DNA of 64,000 nucleotides, taken from positions 124,001 to 188,000 of the forward strand of contig NZ_PJRS01000010.1 in assembly GCF_002858925.1 (NCBI RefSeq), in the 5' to 3' direction. The translations under genes and the position numbers were made by a program. The notes beneath the pieces are model-generated. The model had not been told where the DNA came from. It was given only the letters and a program-made list of their open reading frames with translations, and did not search any database. This DNA comes from Caulobacter zeae (lineage in GTDB: Bacteria > Pseudomonadota > Alphaproteobacteria > Caulobacterales > Caulobacteraceae). The stretch's first letter is position 1. Each line of letters starts with the position of its first letter. Below, piece after piece: positions 47,709 to 56,522 of this stretch.

Positions 47709-49457
47709 TCAGCAGCTGCAGATCAGCGGATAGTTGGTCGTGTCGGCGATACTCGTCATGCCAAAATAGTCGACCAGCACCGACTCGGCCGTGCAGAAGG
47801 CGCCTTCGACCCAGGCTTGGTCGTTGGAGTAGGCCTCGCCGATGATGAAGAGGTTGGCCGCCGTCGCGCCGGGCACCAGGCCGGTGGGCTGGCGGATACG
47901 CTGCATCACGTCGCAGATGTCGTAGTGCGCGGCCCAGGCGTGATAGCCGGCCCCGAACGGGTTCAGCGAGAAGTCGTTGAAGATCGCCTCGACCGGCCAG
48001 GGGATCTGGTGGGCGGCGTTCGGGTCGCCCCAATGCACCTTGGCCAGCTCCAGCAGCACCATGCGGATCATGGTGTCGGTGGCCTTGCGCGGGCCGAACA
48101 AGACCTGGTGGTCCTGGTCGATCGGCACCTTGCGGCGCTCAGTGACGTCGACCTCCAGCTCCTGCCAGAACTGGACGTACTGCATGTCGTCGTACGAGGC
48201 GAGGACGCCGTAGGCGGGGTTGGCCGCGCCGTCGCTGTTGTTCCCGAAGTAGTAGACCTGGCGCAGCGGCAGGTCGGTGATGGTCGGGCCGAAGGTGTTG
48301 GGCGCGCCCGTCAGGCTGGGCGGATAGGGCACGCCGGGATCGTTCCACCACGGGCGGTCGAAGAACAGCATCACCCGCATCGACGGCTGGCGGATCACCC
48401 CGTCGATATAGAGCTGCACGCCCTCGGCGTTGAGGATGTCGAGCGTGCCGCCCGGCATGTCGGCGTACTGCGTGGCCCCGGCCACCAGGTCCAGCGAGGC
48501 CGGCGGCATGGCCAGGAAGGCGTTCTGCGTGGTCGCCACCGCGCCGCCCTTGAACGGTGTCTCGGCGCTGGCCAGGCGATAGTTGACCGTCTCGCCCTCC
48601 AGCCAGATCGAGTGCAGGCGGGTGCGCTGGGTCAGCTCGAAGGTCACGCCCGCCGTCTGGGCGGCCTTGAGGGTCTGCTGGTAGAGCTCGACGAAGACCT
48701 GCGAGTAGCCGCCGCTGAGGGTCTTGAACGCCCCGCCGGGCGCGAACTCGCCGTTATAGACGGCGGCGTTGGCGGCGTTCCAGTTGATGACGTTGGAGGT
48801 GTAGCCGCCGGCGTCGGCGGCGTACTCGTAGCCCTCGTTGCCGGCCTGGTCGTAGAAGACGTTCCAGTAGCCGATGTTGCCGGCGATCGAGCCCGGCGGA
48901 TAGACGAACGAGTTGAAGGTCGGCGGCAGCTGGCCCGACCCGTAGAAGGCGCACTGCTGGGCGCGGGTCTTCACCGGCGCGTCGCCGGTGATCAGGGCCG
49001 AGATGTTCGAGAACAGGGTGGCGGCCGGCTGCTCGTTGTTGCCCGGCGTGTTGTAGGGCGCAGGATGGGTCGCCAGGTCGTTCTGGTAGATGTGCTCCTC
49101 GCGCAGGAACAGCAGCGGATTGTCGGTGGTGTTGAAGTCGATGATCTTGCCGGCCAGACCCAGCTTCTCGATGGTCAGGGTGACCAGCTGGTGGCCTTCG
49201 CTCTTGGTCGCGTCCCACTGGATGAAGCGCATGCCGCCGGCCTCGATGTAGGACTGGCGCGGGTCGTCGTTACAGAAGTGGGTGACGATGCGGCCGGCAG
49301 GCAGGCGCGTGCCCGAGCCCGGGCCGTCGAAGGCGTAATCGCCCCATTCGTAGAGCTGGATCGTGTCGCCGGAGACCGCCTTGCCGCCGGTGACCAGCCG
49401 CCAGGCCGTGTAGAGCCCCGCCGGCCCCGCGCCGAAGATCGTGTAGGTCGTTCCCAT
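47709..49457 (-). CDS. FAD-dependent amine oxidase-like flavoprotein
   Basis: 582 residues. An N-terminal dinucleotide-binding motif (YTIFGAGPAGLYTAWRLVTG) is followed by a family-typical GGMRF segment and, near the C-terminus, NLFIIGEAYSNDQAWVEGAF, the FAD-binding end seen in monoamine and L-amino-acid oxidases. No signal peptide is visible. The protein ends with TTNYPLICSC. The exact substrate is unknown; its tail-to-tail neighbour is AmpG and the next upstream gene is a peptide transporter. Confidence 0.82.
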   Translation of the reverse strand: MGTTYTIFGAGPAGLYTAWRLVTGGKAVSGDTIQLYEWGDYAFDGPGSGTRLPAGRIVTHFCNDDPRQSYIEAGGMRFIQWDATKSEGHQLVTLTIEKLGLAGKIIDFNTTDNPLLFLREEHIYQNDLATHPAPYNTPGNNEQPAATLFSNISALITGDAPVKTRAQQCAFYGSGQLPPTFNSFVYPPGSIAGNIGYWNVFYDQAGNEGYEYAADAGGYTSNVINWNAANAAVYNGEFAPGGAFKTLSGGYSQVFVELYQQTLKAAQTAGVTFELTQRTRLHSIWLEGETVNYRLASAETPFKGGAVATTQNAFLAMPPASLDLVAGATQYADMPGGTLDILNAEGVQLYIDGVIRQPSMRVMLFFDRPWWNDPGVPYPPSLTGAPNTFGPTITDLPLRQVYYFGNNSDGAANPAYGVLASYDDMQYVQFWQELEVDVTERRKVPIDQDHQVLFGPRKATDTMIRMVLLELAKVHWGDPNAAHQIPWPVEAIFNDFSLNPFGAGYHAWAAHYDICDVMQRIRQPTGLVPGATAANLFIIGEAYSNDQAWVEGAFCTAESVLVDYFGMTSIADTTNYPLICSC

Positions 49458-49562
49458 CGCCGTCTCCCCGTTCGGCCGCCAACGCGACCCTGACGTGCAT
49501 CGACGCCACTTCGCGCGGCCGGCGAACGGGCGACTGTGCGAAACCCGACAGGGCCAAAGAAA

Positions 49563-49588
49563 AAGGCCCCGGATCGCTCCGGGGCCTT
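49563..49588 (-). terminator. Rho-independent terminator after the POT transporter gene
   Basis: AAGGCCCCGGA and TCCGGGGCCTT form an 11-bp stem; on the minus strand it is followed by TTTTTC. It lies 24 bases past the stop of the transporter gene. Confidence 0.88.
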
Positions 49589-49611
49589 CGTCTTCGTCAG
49601 GGCCGCCGAGT

Positions 49612-51513
49612 TCAGTCGGCGACCGTGGCCGTGTCGGTCGGGGCGGCGTGGTGCTCGTCCGCGCCGTGCGACCACTTCTTGAGGAAGGGCGAGGCGATCA
49701 GGAACAGCACGCCGATGCCGGCGGCGATCAGGCCGATGACGTTGAACACCTGCAGCGAGGTGCGCAGGGCCGCTTCCGGATCCAGCACCTGGCCACCGAC
49801 GGTTTCCACCGTCGTCAGGCCGGCGATGAAGCCGCCGACGTACTGGGCGATGGCCACGGCCATGAACCACACGGCCATGATGAACGACACCATCGAGGCC
49901 GGCGACAGCTTGGTCATCTGCGACAGGCCCACGGGCGACATGCACAGCTCGCCGGTGGTGTGCAGCATGTACATCAGCACCAGGAAGAACAGCGGCATGC
50001 GGAAGGCGCCGTCGGCGAAGGTCGAGCCCCACTGCAGCACCAGGAAGCCGAGGCCGACCTGGAGCAAGGCCAGACCGAACTTCACGACCGGGTTCGGATC
50101 CTTGTCGCGACGGCCCAGGAAGGTCCACAGAGCGGCGAAGACCGGAGCGAAGATCAGGATCCAACCGGCGTTCAGGGCCTGGGTCTGGGCGGCGTTGAAG
50201 CTGGAATCGATCCACAGCGTCTTGGCGGGGTCGATGGTCGCGGCGGCAAGCTGGGCGGGCGTGGCGAAGGTCACCGCGCCGCCGAACCACTGCACCGGAG
50301 CCGAGGTCAGGTTGAGGTTGACGTTGGTGGCCGCGAAGAGGTTCAGCGACGAACCGGCCTGCTCGAACAGGGTCCAGAACACCACCGCGCCGAAGATCAG
50401 GAACAGGGCCAGGGCCAGGCGCTCGCGCTCGACCTTCTGCACCTTGGCGAACATGAACCACAGCACGTAGCCGATCGAGCCGATCATGCCGGCCACCAGG
50501 GTCACGCCGACGATGGCGCTGCGCTGGACCAGGAAGAACACGCCCAGCACGCCGAGCAGCGACAGGGCGTAGATCACATGCTCGCGGGTCAGCGGGCCGG
50601 CGACCTTCTGCTTCAGCTTCTTGGGCTCGGGCGCCTCGCCCTTGCCCAGCAGCCAGGGCTTGCCCAGCACGAAGACGACGAAGCCGGCCAGCATGCCCAG
50701 GCCGGCGAGGCCGAAGCCCGCCCACCAGCCGACCTTGATGCCCAAGAGGCCGCAAAGGATCGAGGCCCAGAACGAGCCGAGGTTGATGCCGTAGTAGTAG
50801 AGGGTGAAGCCCGGGTCGCGACGCGGGTCGCCCTGCGGATACAGCTGGCCGACGATGGTCGAGATGTTGGGCTTGAGGAAGCCGACGCCGACGATGATCA
50901 GCGACAGGGCCAGCCAGAAGATGTTCAGGTAGGTCGGGTCACGGCCCTCGACGCCCAGCTGGTACTGGCCCTTGGGCAGCACGGCGGGCAGCGGGGCGGC
51001 GGCCGGCAGGTCCTTGATCTCGAAGTCGCCGGCCTTGGTGGCCGATACGTCGTAGGGCTTGCCCGCGACCACCAGCTTGGCGACCCGCTCGCCGCCACGG
51101 CCCTCGGCCTGGAAGCTGTAGGTCTGGCCGGCATAGGTCAGGGTCTGGGTGGCGGGCTTGCCTTCCACCGCCATGGCCAGGTGGCCGGCGACCAGCAGGA
51201 TGGCGCCGAAAGCCACGGCCTTGCGGGTGCCCAGCCACTTGTCGGCCAGGAAGCCGCCGATCAGCGGCAGCAGATAGACCAGGGAGGTATAGGAGCCGTA
51301 GTGGCCGTTGGCGACCTTCGGGTCGAAAAGGAAGTGCTGCGTCAGATAGAAGATCAGGATGGCGCGCATGCCGTAGTAGGAGAACCGCTCCCACATCTCG
51401 GCGAAGAACAGGATGATCAACCCTTTCGGGTGTTCCTTGATGAGCTGCAAAAAGACCGGTAGGCCCGTCACTAACGTGACGAGAATGCCGGCGACCACGA
51501 CAATGCTATTCAT
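49612..51513 (-). CDS. Proton-dependent oligopeptide transporter (POT/PTR2 family)
   Basis: 633 residues, 12-14 membrane helices. The POT signature AEMWERFSYYGMRAILIFYL includes the conserved ExxER-type motif. SLVYLLPLIGGFLADKWLG and the long soluble insertion with YSFQAEGRGGERVAKL are typical of the larger bacterial POT proteins. It takes up di- and tripeptides with protons. It is divergent from the DUF427 gene. Terminal residues are charged; no other domain is seen. Confidence 0.93.
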   Translation of the reverse strand: MNSIVVVAGILVTLVTGLPVFLQLIKEHPKGLIILFFAEMWERFSYYGMRAILIFYLTQHFLFDPKVANGHYGSYTSLVYLLPLIGGFLADKWLGTRKAVAFGAILLVAGHLAMAVEGKPATQTLTYAGQTYSFQAEGRGGERVAKLVVAGKPYDVSATKAGDFEIKDLPAAAPLPAVLPKGQYQLGVEGRDPTYLNIFWLALSLIIVGVGFLKPNISTIVGQLYPQGDPRRDPGFTLYYYGINLGSFWASILCGLLGIKVGWWAGFGLAGLGMLAGFVVFVLGKPWLLGKGEAPEPKKLKQKVAGPLTREHVIYALSLLGVLGVFFLVQRSAIVGVTLVAGMIGSIGYVLWFMFAKVQKVERERLALALFLIFGAVVFWTLFEQAGSSLNLFAATNVNLNLTSAPVQWFGGAVTFATPAQLAAATIDPAKTLWIDSSFNAAQTQALNAGWILIFAPVFAALWTFLGRRDKDPNPVVKFGLALLQVGLGFLVLQWGSTFADGAFRMPLFFLVLMYMLHTTGELCMSPVGLSQMTKLSPASMVSFIMAVWFMAVAIAQYVGGFIAGLTTVETVGGQVLDPEAALRTSLQVFNVIGLIAAGIGVLFLIASPFLKKWSHGADEHHAAPTDTATVAD

Positions 51514-51713
51514 TCTCGACCTTGACTATATTCAAGTCAGATAGGGCGACACCAACGGTCGTTTCGCCCTCCCCTCCCCGGTTCGCGGGGAGAAGATCAC
51601 GCGGCTTTCCGTTTCACAAGCAAAGGCTTGCCGGGAGGGAGCGGTTGGGGCGCGCCGCGCGTTTCACTGGCTGCAAGTTCCGCAACGACACCCTCAACGC
51701 CTGGGGAACGCCC

Positions 51714-52283
51714 ATGCAATCGTCAGACCCCAACCATCCGATCACCTGCGCCCGCGAAAGCGGCCGGGTCCGCGTGCTGTTCGAAGGCCACGAGATCGCC
51801 GACAGCGACGACGTCCTGGTGCTGCGCGAAGCCGACTATCCGCCGGTCCGCTACTTCCCGCGCGACGACGTGGCGATGGCCTTCCTGCGCCGCTCCGACA
51901 AGACCACCCGCTGTCCCTACAAGGGCTCGGCCAGCTACTACACGATCTATCGCGACGGCCAGATCATCGAGGACGCCGTATGGTCGTACGAGGCGCCGCT
52001 GCCGGGCATGGAGCGCCTGACCGGGCGCCTGGCCTTCTATCCGCAGCACGTCGACTTCCAGAACGGCGCGCTGAGCCCGGCCGAGACGGCGACGATCCCG
52101 CCGGGAACCGCTCCGCGCAATGCCCGCGACATCGACGAGATCGTCCGCCACACCGACAGCGGCTCTGGCTCCAGCCAGGCCGAGCACTGGGACGCCAACG
52201 TCTCGATGCCCGACGACGAGGCCTGGGAAGGCGACGAAGACCAGGTCGTCGGCCGCCCATATCATGGGACCGGATCGATCTGA
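51714..52283 (+). CDS. DUF427 family protein
   Basis: 189 residues. The DUF427 core is VRVLFEGHEIADSDDVLVLR, PPVRYFPRDDVAMAFLRRSD, CPYKGSASYYTI and DAVWSYEAPLPGMERLTGRL. A C-terminal Asp/Ser-rich extension follows. The start is MQSSDPNHPI; the upstream open frame runs through non-coding DNA. Function is unknown; the family is often linked with stress-related genes. Confidence 0.88.
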   Translation: MQSSDPNHPITCARESGRVRVLFEGHEIADSDDVLVLREADYPPVRYFPRDDVAMAFLRRSDKTTRCPYKGSASYYTIYRDGQIIEDAVWSYEAPLPGMERLTGRLAFYPQHVDFQNGALSPAETATIPPGTAPRNARDIDEIVRHTDSGSGSSQAEHWDANVSMPDDEAWEGDEDQVVGRPYHGTGSI

Positions 52284-52458
52284 GGCCGTCCGCCCTGCGG
52301 TGAAGTCGGCTGGGCGACACAAGTCACTGTGTTGGAACGCACATTTTTGTGAGTCCGTGGCTCCGTTGCTCTTGCCAAGCGTTGCAACCCAGGAGATCGT
52401 ATCAAATGAAACCGCCCGCTCCCGCCCCTAAGGGAGAACAGAGGCGGGGGAGGAAGAC

Positions 52459-52596
52459 ATGGCCTATCTCAGCATGGGGGCGCGTCCTGACAGCGCGTCG
52501 CCTCGTCGCCGAGTCCGTTGGAGCCGGGTCGCCGTCGTCGGCGCCAGCATCGCGCTTTGGGCCGGCCTCATCGCCCTGGCCACCGTCCTCTTCTGA
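52459..52596 (+). CDS. Small predicted membrane protein, 45 residues
   Basis: MAYLSMGARPDSASPRRRVR then WSRVAVVGASIALWAGLIAL and ATVLF: a basic segment leading into a single hydrophobic helix. GGGGGAGG lies 5-7 bases before the ATG. It stands 69 bases before the SRPBCC gene. No family is recognised, but RBS and composition support a real small protein. Confidence 0.55.
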   Translation: MAYLSMGARPDSASPRRRVRWSRVAVVGASIALWAGLIALATVLF

Positions 52597-52664
52597 TCCT
52601 GCGCGCCTGATCCTGCGTGGACGCCCCGCCGGCGGCGCGTTCCGCCGATGACGAGGCCGTTCGC

Positions 52665-53081
52665 ATGACTCTGCACCCCTGCCGCCCGATCACCATCGGC
52701 GTCGCCCGACCGGCTGACGCGGTCTACGCCTATGCGGCCGATCCCGAAAACATGGCCGACTGGGCCGCCGGCATCGGCGATGGCCTGCGCCGGGCTCCCG
52801 ACGAAGACGGCGTGTGGATCGCCGAGACGCCCGTGGGCGAGGCCCGCGTGCGCTTCTCGCCGGCCAATCCCTTCGGCGTTCTGGATCACTGGGTGGCCCT
52901 GCCGGACGGAACCGAGATTTCGGTCCCCTTGCGCGTCGTGGCCAACGGCGACGGCGCCGAAGTGACGCTCACCCTTTTCCGCCTGCCCGACATGGACGAC
53001 GCCGCCTTCGAGCGCGACGCCGCGGCCGTGACCCGCGACCTGGAAACGCTGAAGGCGCGGCTGGAACAACCCTCCCCCTGA
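52665..53081 (+). CDS. SRPBCC/START-like lipid-binding fold protein
   Basis: 138 residues. The pattern PITIGVARPADAVYAYAADP, ENMADWAAGIGDGL and the C-terminal DAAAVTRDLETLKARLE is the polyketide-cyclase/START fold. The ligand is unknown. MTLHPCRPIT is chosen as start because the fold begins right after it. It is on the plus strand, convergent with the PAP2 gene. Confidence 0.85.
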   Translation: MTLHPCRPITIGVARPADAVYAYAADPENMADWAAGIGDGLRRAPDEDGVWIAETPVGEARVRFSPANPFGVLDHWVALPDGTEISVPLRVVANGDGAEVTLTLFRLPDMDDAAFERDAAAVTRDLETLKARLEQPSP

Positions 53082-53093
53082 AGGGGGAGGGTC

Positions 53094-53828
53094 TCAGGTC
53101 TCCGCCAGCGGCGAGCGGAAAAATCGCGCCCAGCCCCAGGCCGCCAGCCAGCAGGCCATGGCCCAGGCCGCGCCGACGCACCAGCCGGCCAGCACGTCGC
53201 TGGCCCAGTGGACGCCGAGATAGACGCGGCTGAGCCCCACCAGCACCGAGAAGAACACCGCCGACGCCAGGGCGAGCGCCTTGACCCGGCGCCGGGGCGC
53301 GAAACGCGCCGCCAGCGTCCCCAGGGTCAGGAACACCACCGCCGACAGCATGGCGTGGCCCGACGGAAAGCTGGGATTGGCCGCCTCGACGGCGCGATAG
53401 ACCAGGTCGGGCCGTTCGCGCAGGAACAGGTGCTTGAGCCCCTGGCTGATGGTGACGCCGCCGACCGCGCCCACGACGATGACCAGCGCCTCGGCCCAGC
53501 GGCGCAGGCTGGCGCAGATCGCCAGGGCCAGCAGCACCAGCAGGGTCAGCACCGTCACCGAGCCGAGGGCCGTGACGTCGGCAGCCGCCGTGTGCAGCCA
53601 TTCCGGACCGATCAGCTGGTGCGGCTGGCCCGGCGCGCGCAGCGCCTGCAGGATCTGGAGGTCGAGCGCGCGGGTGTCGCCCTCGGCCACCTCGTCGGCG
53701 ATGTTCAGAAAGGCCAGTAGGCCCAGGCCCGCCACCAGCAGGGCGGCGGTGGCGGCGACCTCGCGCAGGGCGGACCGCAGCAGCAGGGCCAGGTCGCGGC
53801 GGGGGTTCAGGCGGAGCTTGAGCGGCAT
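53094..53828 (-). CDS. PAP2 superfamily membrane phosphatase
   Basis: 244 residues with about six helices. The three motifs are KHLFLRERPDLV (KxxxxxxRP), PSGHAMLSAVV (PSGH) and SRVYLGVHWASDVLAG (SRxxxxxHxxxD). It probably removes phosphate from lipid phosphates such as undecaprenyl pyrophosphate or phosphatidic acid at the periplasmic face. An acidic loop (IADEVAEGDTRALDLQIL) precedes them. It is not adjacent to related genes. Confidence 0.92.
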   Translation of the reverse strand: MPLKLRLNPRRDLALLLRSALREVAATAALLVAGLGLLAFLNIADEVAEGDTRALDLQILQALRAPGQPHQLIGPEWLHTAAADVTALGSVTVLTLLVLLALAICASLRRWAEALVIVVGAVGGVTISQGLKHLFLRERPDLVYRAVEAANPSFPSGHAMLSAVVFLTLGTLAARFAPRRRVKALALASAVFFSVLVGLSRVYLGVHWASDVLAGWCVGAAWAMACWLAAWGWARFFRSPLAET

Positions 53829-53990
53829 GCACCCTCAACGCGCGAAAAGCAGTTTGGCCGCAACCGGTATTCGGCGTGTATAGCTACAATGTTTCATGAA
53901 AGAAACATGAACCGTTCCTGAGTTGCTTCGTTCATCACCAGTCCAAATCGACCTCACTAAGGTGGAGGCATCGAAGGGAAAGGACTTGTC

Positions 53991-54362
53991 ATGAAACGTC
54001 TCATCATCACCGCCGTCGCCGCCTCGCTGCTGGCCGGGACCGCCCTGTCGGGGACCGCCATGGCCCAGCCCCGCCACGACGACCGTCACGACCGCTACGA
54101 GCAGCAGCGGGCCTATGAAAAGGGCCGCCGCGACCAGGCTCGCTACGAGCGCAAGGAAGATCGCCGCGAGTACCGCCGCTGGGCCAAGGGCCAACGCCTC
54201 GACGCCCGCTATCGCGGCAACGGCTACTATGTCAGCGACTACCGTCGTCACGGCCTGCGCGCTCCGCCCCGCGGCTACCGCTGGCAGCGCGTGGACAACC
54301 AATACATCCTGGCCGCGGTCGCCACCGGCATCATCGCCTCGGTGATCATCGCCAACAACTAG
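53991..54362 (+). CDS. RcnB-family periplasmic protein
   Basis: 123 residues. A signal peptide MKRLIITAVAASLLAGTALS ending AMAQ is followed by a very basic Arg/Tyr/Asp-rich stretch (DDRHDRYEQQRAYEKGRRDQ). The RcnB-like core is YRGNGYYVSDYRRHGLRAPP, then GYRWQRVDNQYILAAVATG. E. coli RcnB is linked to nickel/cobalt homeostasis; for most members the role is unknown. A GGAAAGGA ribosome site precedes the ATG, and a terminator follows. Confidence 0.85.
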   Translation: MKRLIITAVAASLLAGTALSGTAMAQPRHDDRHDRYEQQRAYEKGRRDQARYERKEDRREYRRWAKGQRLDARYRGNGYYVSDYRRHGLRAPPRGYRWQRVDNQYILAAVATGIIASVIIANN

Positions 54363-54384
54363 GGACCTTCGGATCCTTAAGACG

Positions 54385-54414
54385 AAGGGCGGCGGAGCAA
54401 TCCGCCGCCCTTTT
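54385..54414 (+). terminator. Rho-independent terminator after the RcnB-like gene
   Basis: AAGGGCGGCGGA and TCCGCCGCCCTT form a 12-bp stem with a GCAA tetraloop, followed by TTCTGTTTT, 22 bp after the stop. Confidence 0.92.
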
Positions 54415-54425
54415 CTGTTTTCAAG

Positions 54426-54555
54426 GAACCTCCCCCCGTGGGGGAGGCGGTCGGAGGCCGGAGGGGGGACGTTTTCAGCTTCCGAGGCGCCGGCAGGTTT
54501 CTCAGCCCCCCCACCGATCGCTACGCGATCGCCTCCCCCACAGGGGGAGGTTCCT
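54426..54555. repeat. GC-rich extragenic palindromic repeat pair
   Basis: CCTCCCCCCGTGGGGGAGGCGG with GGCCGGAGGGGGG at the left and the inverted CCTCCCCCACAGGGGGAGG at the right, with CGATCGCTACGCGATCG inside. It lies between the RcnB terminator and cobS. Confidence 0.8.
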
Positions 54556-54625
54556 TTGGGGCGGGAGCGTCAGTTTCCAGCAATTCCCCCTTCCCCTCCC
54601 TGGGGTGGAGCGCTAATCGAAAAAC

Positions 54626-55633
54626 ATGCCCGAACTGACCGACAGCCACGCCGCCGATCCCCTGATCACCCTGGTCCCGGACAAGTGGGTGACGCTTCGC
54701 GACGCATTCGGCGTCGACAGCGACATGAAAGTCCCGGCCTTCTCGCACCGCGACAGCCACGTACCGGAGATCGACAGCGCCTATCGCTTCGACCCGCAGA
54801 CGACCAAGGCCATTTGCGCCGGCTTCGCCAAGGACCGCCGGGTGATGGTCCAGGGCTATCACGGCACCGGCAAGTCGACCCACATCGAGCAGATCGCCGC
54901 GCGCCTGAACTGGCCGCTGGTCCGCGTGAACCTCGACAGCCACGTCTCGCGCATCGACCTGGTCGGCAAGGACGCCATCGTCCTGAAGGACGGCAAGCAG
55001 GTCACCGAATTCCGCGAAGGGATTCTTCCCTGGTCGCTGCAGCGCCCGATCGCCCTGGTGTTCGACGAATACGACGCGGGCCGTCCGGACGTGATGTTCG
55101 TCATCCAGCGCGTACTGGAGGCCGGCGGCAAGCTGACCCTGCTGGACCAGAACCGGGTCATCCGCGCCAACCCGTATTTCCGCCTGTTCTCGACGACCAA
55201 CACGATCGGTCTCGGCGACACCACTGGCCTCTATCACGGCACCCAGCAGATCAACCAAGGCCAGATGGACCGCTGGTCGATCGTCACCACGCTGAACTAC
55301 CTCGAGCACGACGTCGAGGCGGCCATCGTGCTGGCCAAGAACCCGCACTACGACAACGCCGAGGGCAAGCGCACCCTGGCGGCCATGGTCCGCGTGGCCG
55401 ACATGACCCGCAACGCCTTCATGAACGGCGACATCTCGACGGTCATGAGCCCGCGTACGGTGATCACCTGGGCCCAGAACGCCGAGATCTTCGACGGCGA
55501 CATCGGCCTGGCCTTCCGCCTGACCTTCCTCAACAAGTGCGACGAGCTGGAACGCCCGACCGTCGCCGAGTTCTACCAGCGCGCCTTCGGCCAGGACCTG
55601 CCCGAAAGCGCCGCCCGGGTGAAGGTGGCCTAA
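54626..55633 (+). CDS. cobS: Cobaltochelatase subunit CobS
   Basis: 335-residue AAA+ ATPase. Walker A is [20 protein letters not shown] and Walker B is [20 protein letters not shown]. The N-terminus ([20 protein letters not shown]) and [20 protein letters not shown] are CobS signatures. With CobT and CobN it would insert cobalt into hydrogenobyrinic acid diamide in aerobic B12 synthesis. No cobT is adjacent; the next genes are a terminator and a DUF805 gene. The gene may also serve a wider role in Alphaproteobacteria. Confidence 0.93.
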   Translation: MPELTDSHAADPLITLVPDKWVTLRDAFGVDSDMKVPAFSHRDSHVPEIDSAYRFDPQTTKAICAGFAKDRRVMVQGYHGTGKSTHIEQIAARLNWPLVRVNLDSHVSRIDLVGKDAIVLKDGKQVTEFREGILPWSLQRPIALVFDEYDAGRPDVMFVIQRVLEAGGKLTLLDQNRVIRANPYFRLFSTTNTIGLGDTTGLYHGTQQINQGQMDRWSIVTTLNYLEHDVEAAIVLAKNPHYDNAEGKRTLAAMVRVADMTRNAFMNGDISTVMSPRTVITWAQNAEIFDGDIGLAFRLTFLNKCDELERPTVAEFYQRAFGQDLPESAARVKVA

Positions 55634-55658
55634 AGGCCTCTCCAAGGCTGGAACGATC

Positions 55659-55691
55659 GAAGGCGGCCGCTCGCAAGAGCGGGCCGCCTTC
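55659..55691 (+). terminator. Hairpin terminator after cobS
   Basis: GAAGGCGGCCGCTC, GCAA loop, GAGCGGGCCGCCTTC with one bulged G, then TTCGTTT, 26 bases after the cobS stop. A rho-independent terminator is the natural reading. Confidence 0.82.
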
Positions 55692-55799
55692 TTCGTTTGG
55701 AGAGGTCAACCGGGCGCTTCATGATCGCCGGCGCCCCGCTTGCCTTGCGCAGGTCGACGCCAGTAAGGCTGGAAGACCAAGCTTCACCGGAGCGCGTCC

Positions 55800-56381
55800 A
55801 TGTTCGCCTCGATCCGCCACGGGTTCGCCAACCTGGCCCGCTTCTCCGGACGCGATCCGCGCGAGCGCTTCTGGCCATACGCGCTGGTGCTGGTGGGGGC
55901 CGCCTTCGTCGCCATGTTCCTGAGCTTTGGCGTCGGCTTCGCCGGCAGCTTCCAGAAGACCATCGCCTATGCCGAGGCCCACCCCGACAAGGCGACGGTG
56001 ACCCGCTCGGGCGGCAGCGTGTCGGTGACCATCCACGAGCCGACGCCCGAGCTGATGCCGGACATGGCCCCGATGTTCCTGGGCCTGCGCGTGATCGTGC
56101 CGATCATCGTGCTGCTGCTGGCCGCCGCCGTGACCCGCCGCCTGCACGACACCGGCCGCTCGGGCCTGTGGGGCCTGCCGCCGGTGGTGTTTCTGGGGAT
56201 CGCGCTAACGCTGTTTCCCTCGATGTTCCAGCGGCTGATGGCCGGCGACGAAGGCGCGATCGGCCTGTTCCTGCCGCTGTTCGCCAACAACATGGCCTAT
56301 CTGGCTTCGCTGGGCCTGCTGGTCTTCCTGCTGTGCCGCGAAGGCAAACCGGACGCCAACCGCTACGACTCGCCGGCCTGA
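55800..56381 (+). CDS. DUF805 family inner-membrane protein
   Basis: 193 residues. FSGRDPRERFWPYALVLVGA is the usual DUF805 opening, and VTRRLHDTGRSGLWGLPPV the second signature. Four hydrophobic segments are visible (VLVGAAFVAMFLSFGVGFAG, GLRVIVPIIVLLLAAAV, VVFLGIALTLFP, NMAYLASLGLLVFLLC). A periplasmic-like insert (TVTRSGGSVSVTIHEPTPEL) is longer than in small DUF805 proteins. Function is unknown. Confidence 0.88.
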   Translation: MFASIRHGFANLARFSGRDPRERFWPYALVLVGAAFVAMFLSFGVGFAGSFQKTIAYAEAHPDKATVTRSGGSVSVTIHEPTPELMPDMAPMFLGLRVIVPIIVLLLAAAVTRRLHDTGRSGLWGLPPVVFLGIALTLFPSMFQRLMAGDEGAIGLFLPLFANNMAYLASLGLLVFLLCREGKPDANRYDSPA

Positions 56382-56522
56382 GCGCACGCCAGCACCGCTC
56401 GCATAACGGGCACTGTGCCGCCAAGGCACAGGTCTTGCGCCCGAACGGCACTTGAGACGCGGGGAGCGGACCTACACCTCTGCCGCCTCCATTCCCTTTC
56501 CTCCCCGAAAGAGCCCGCCCTG

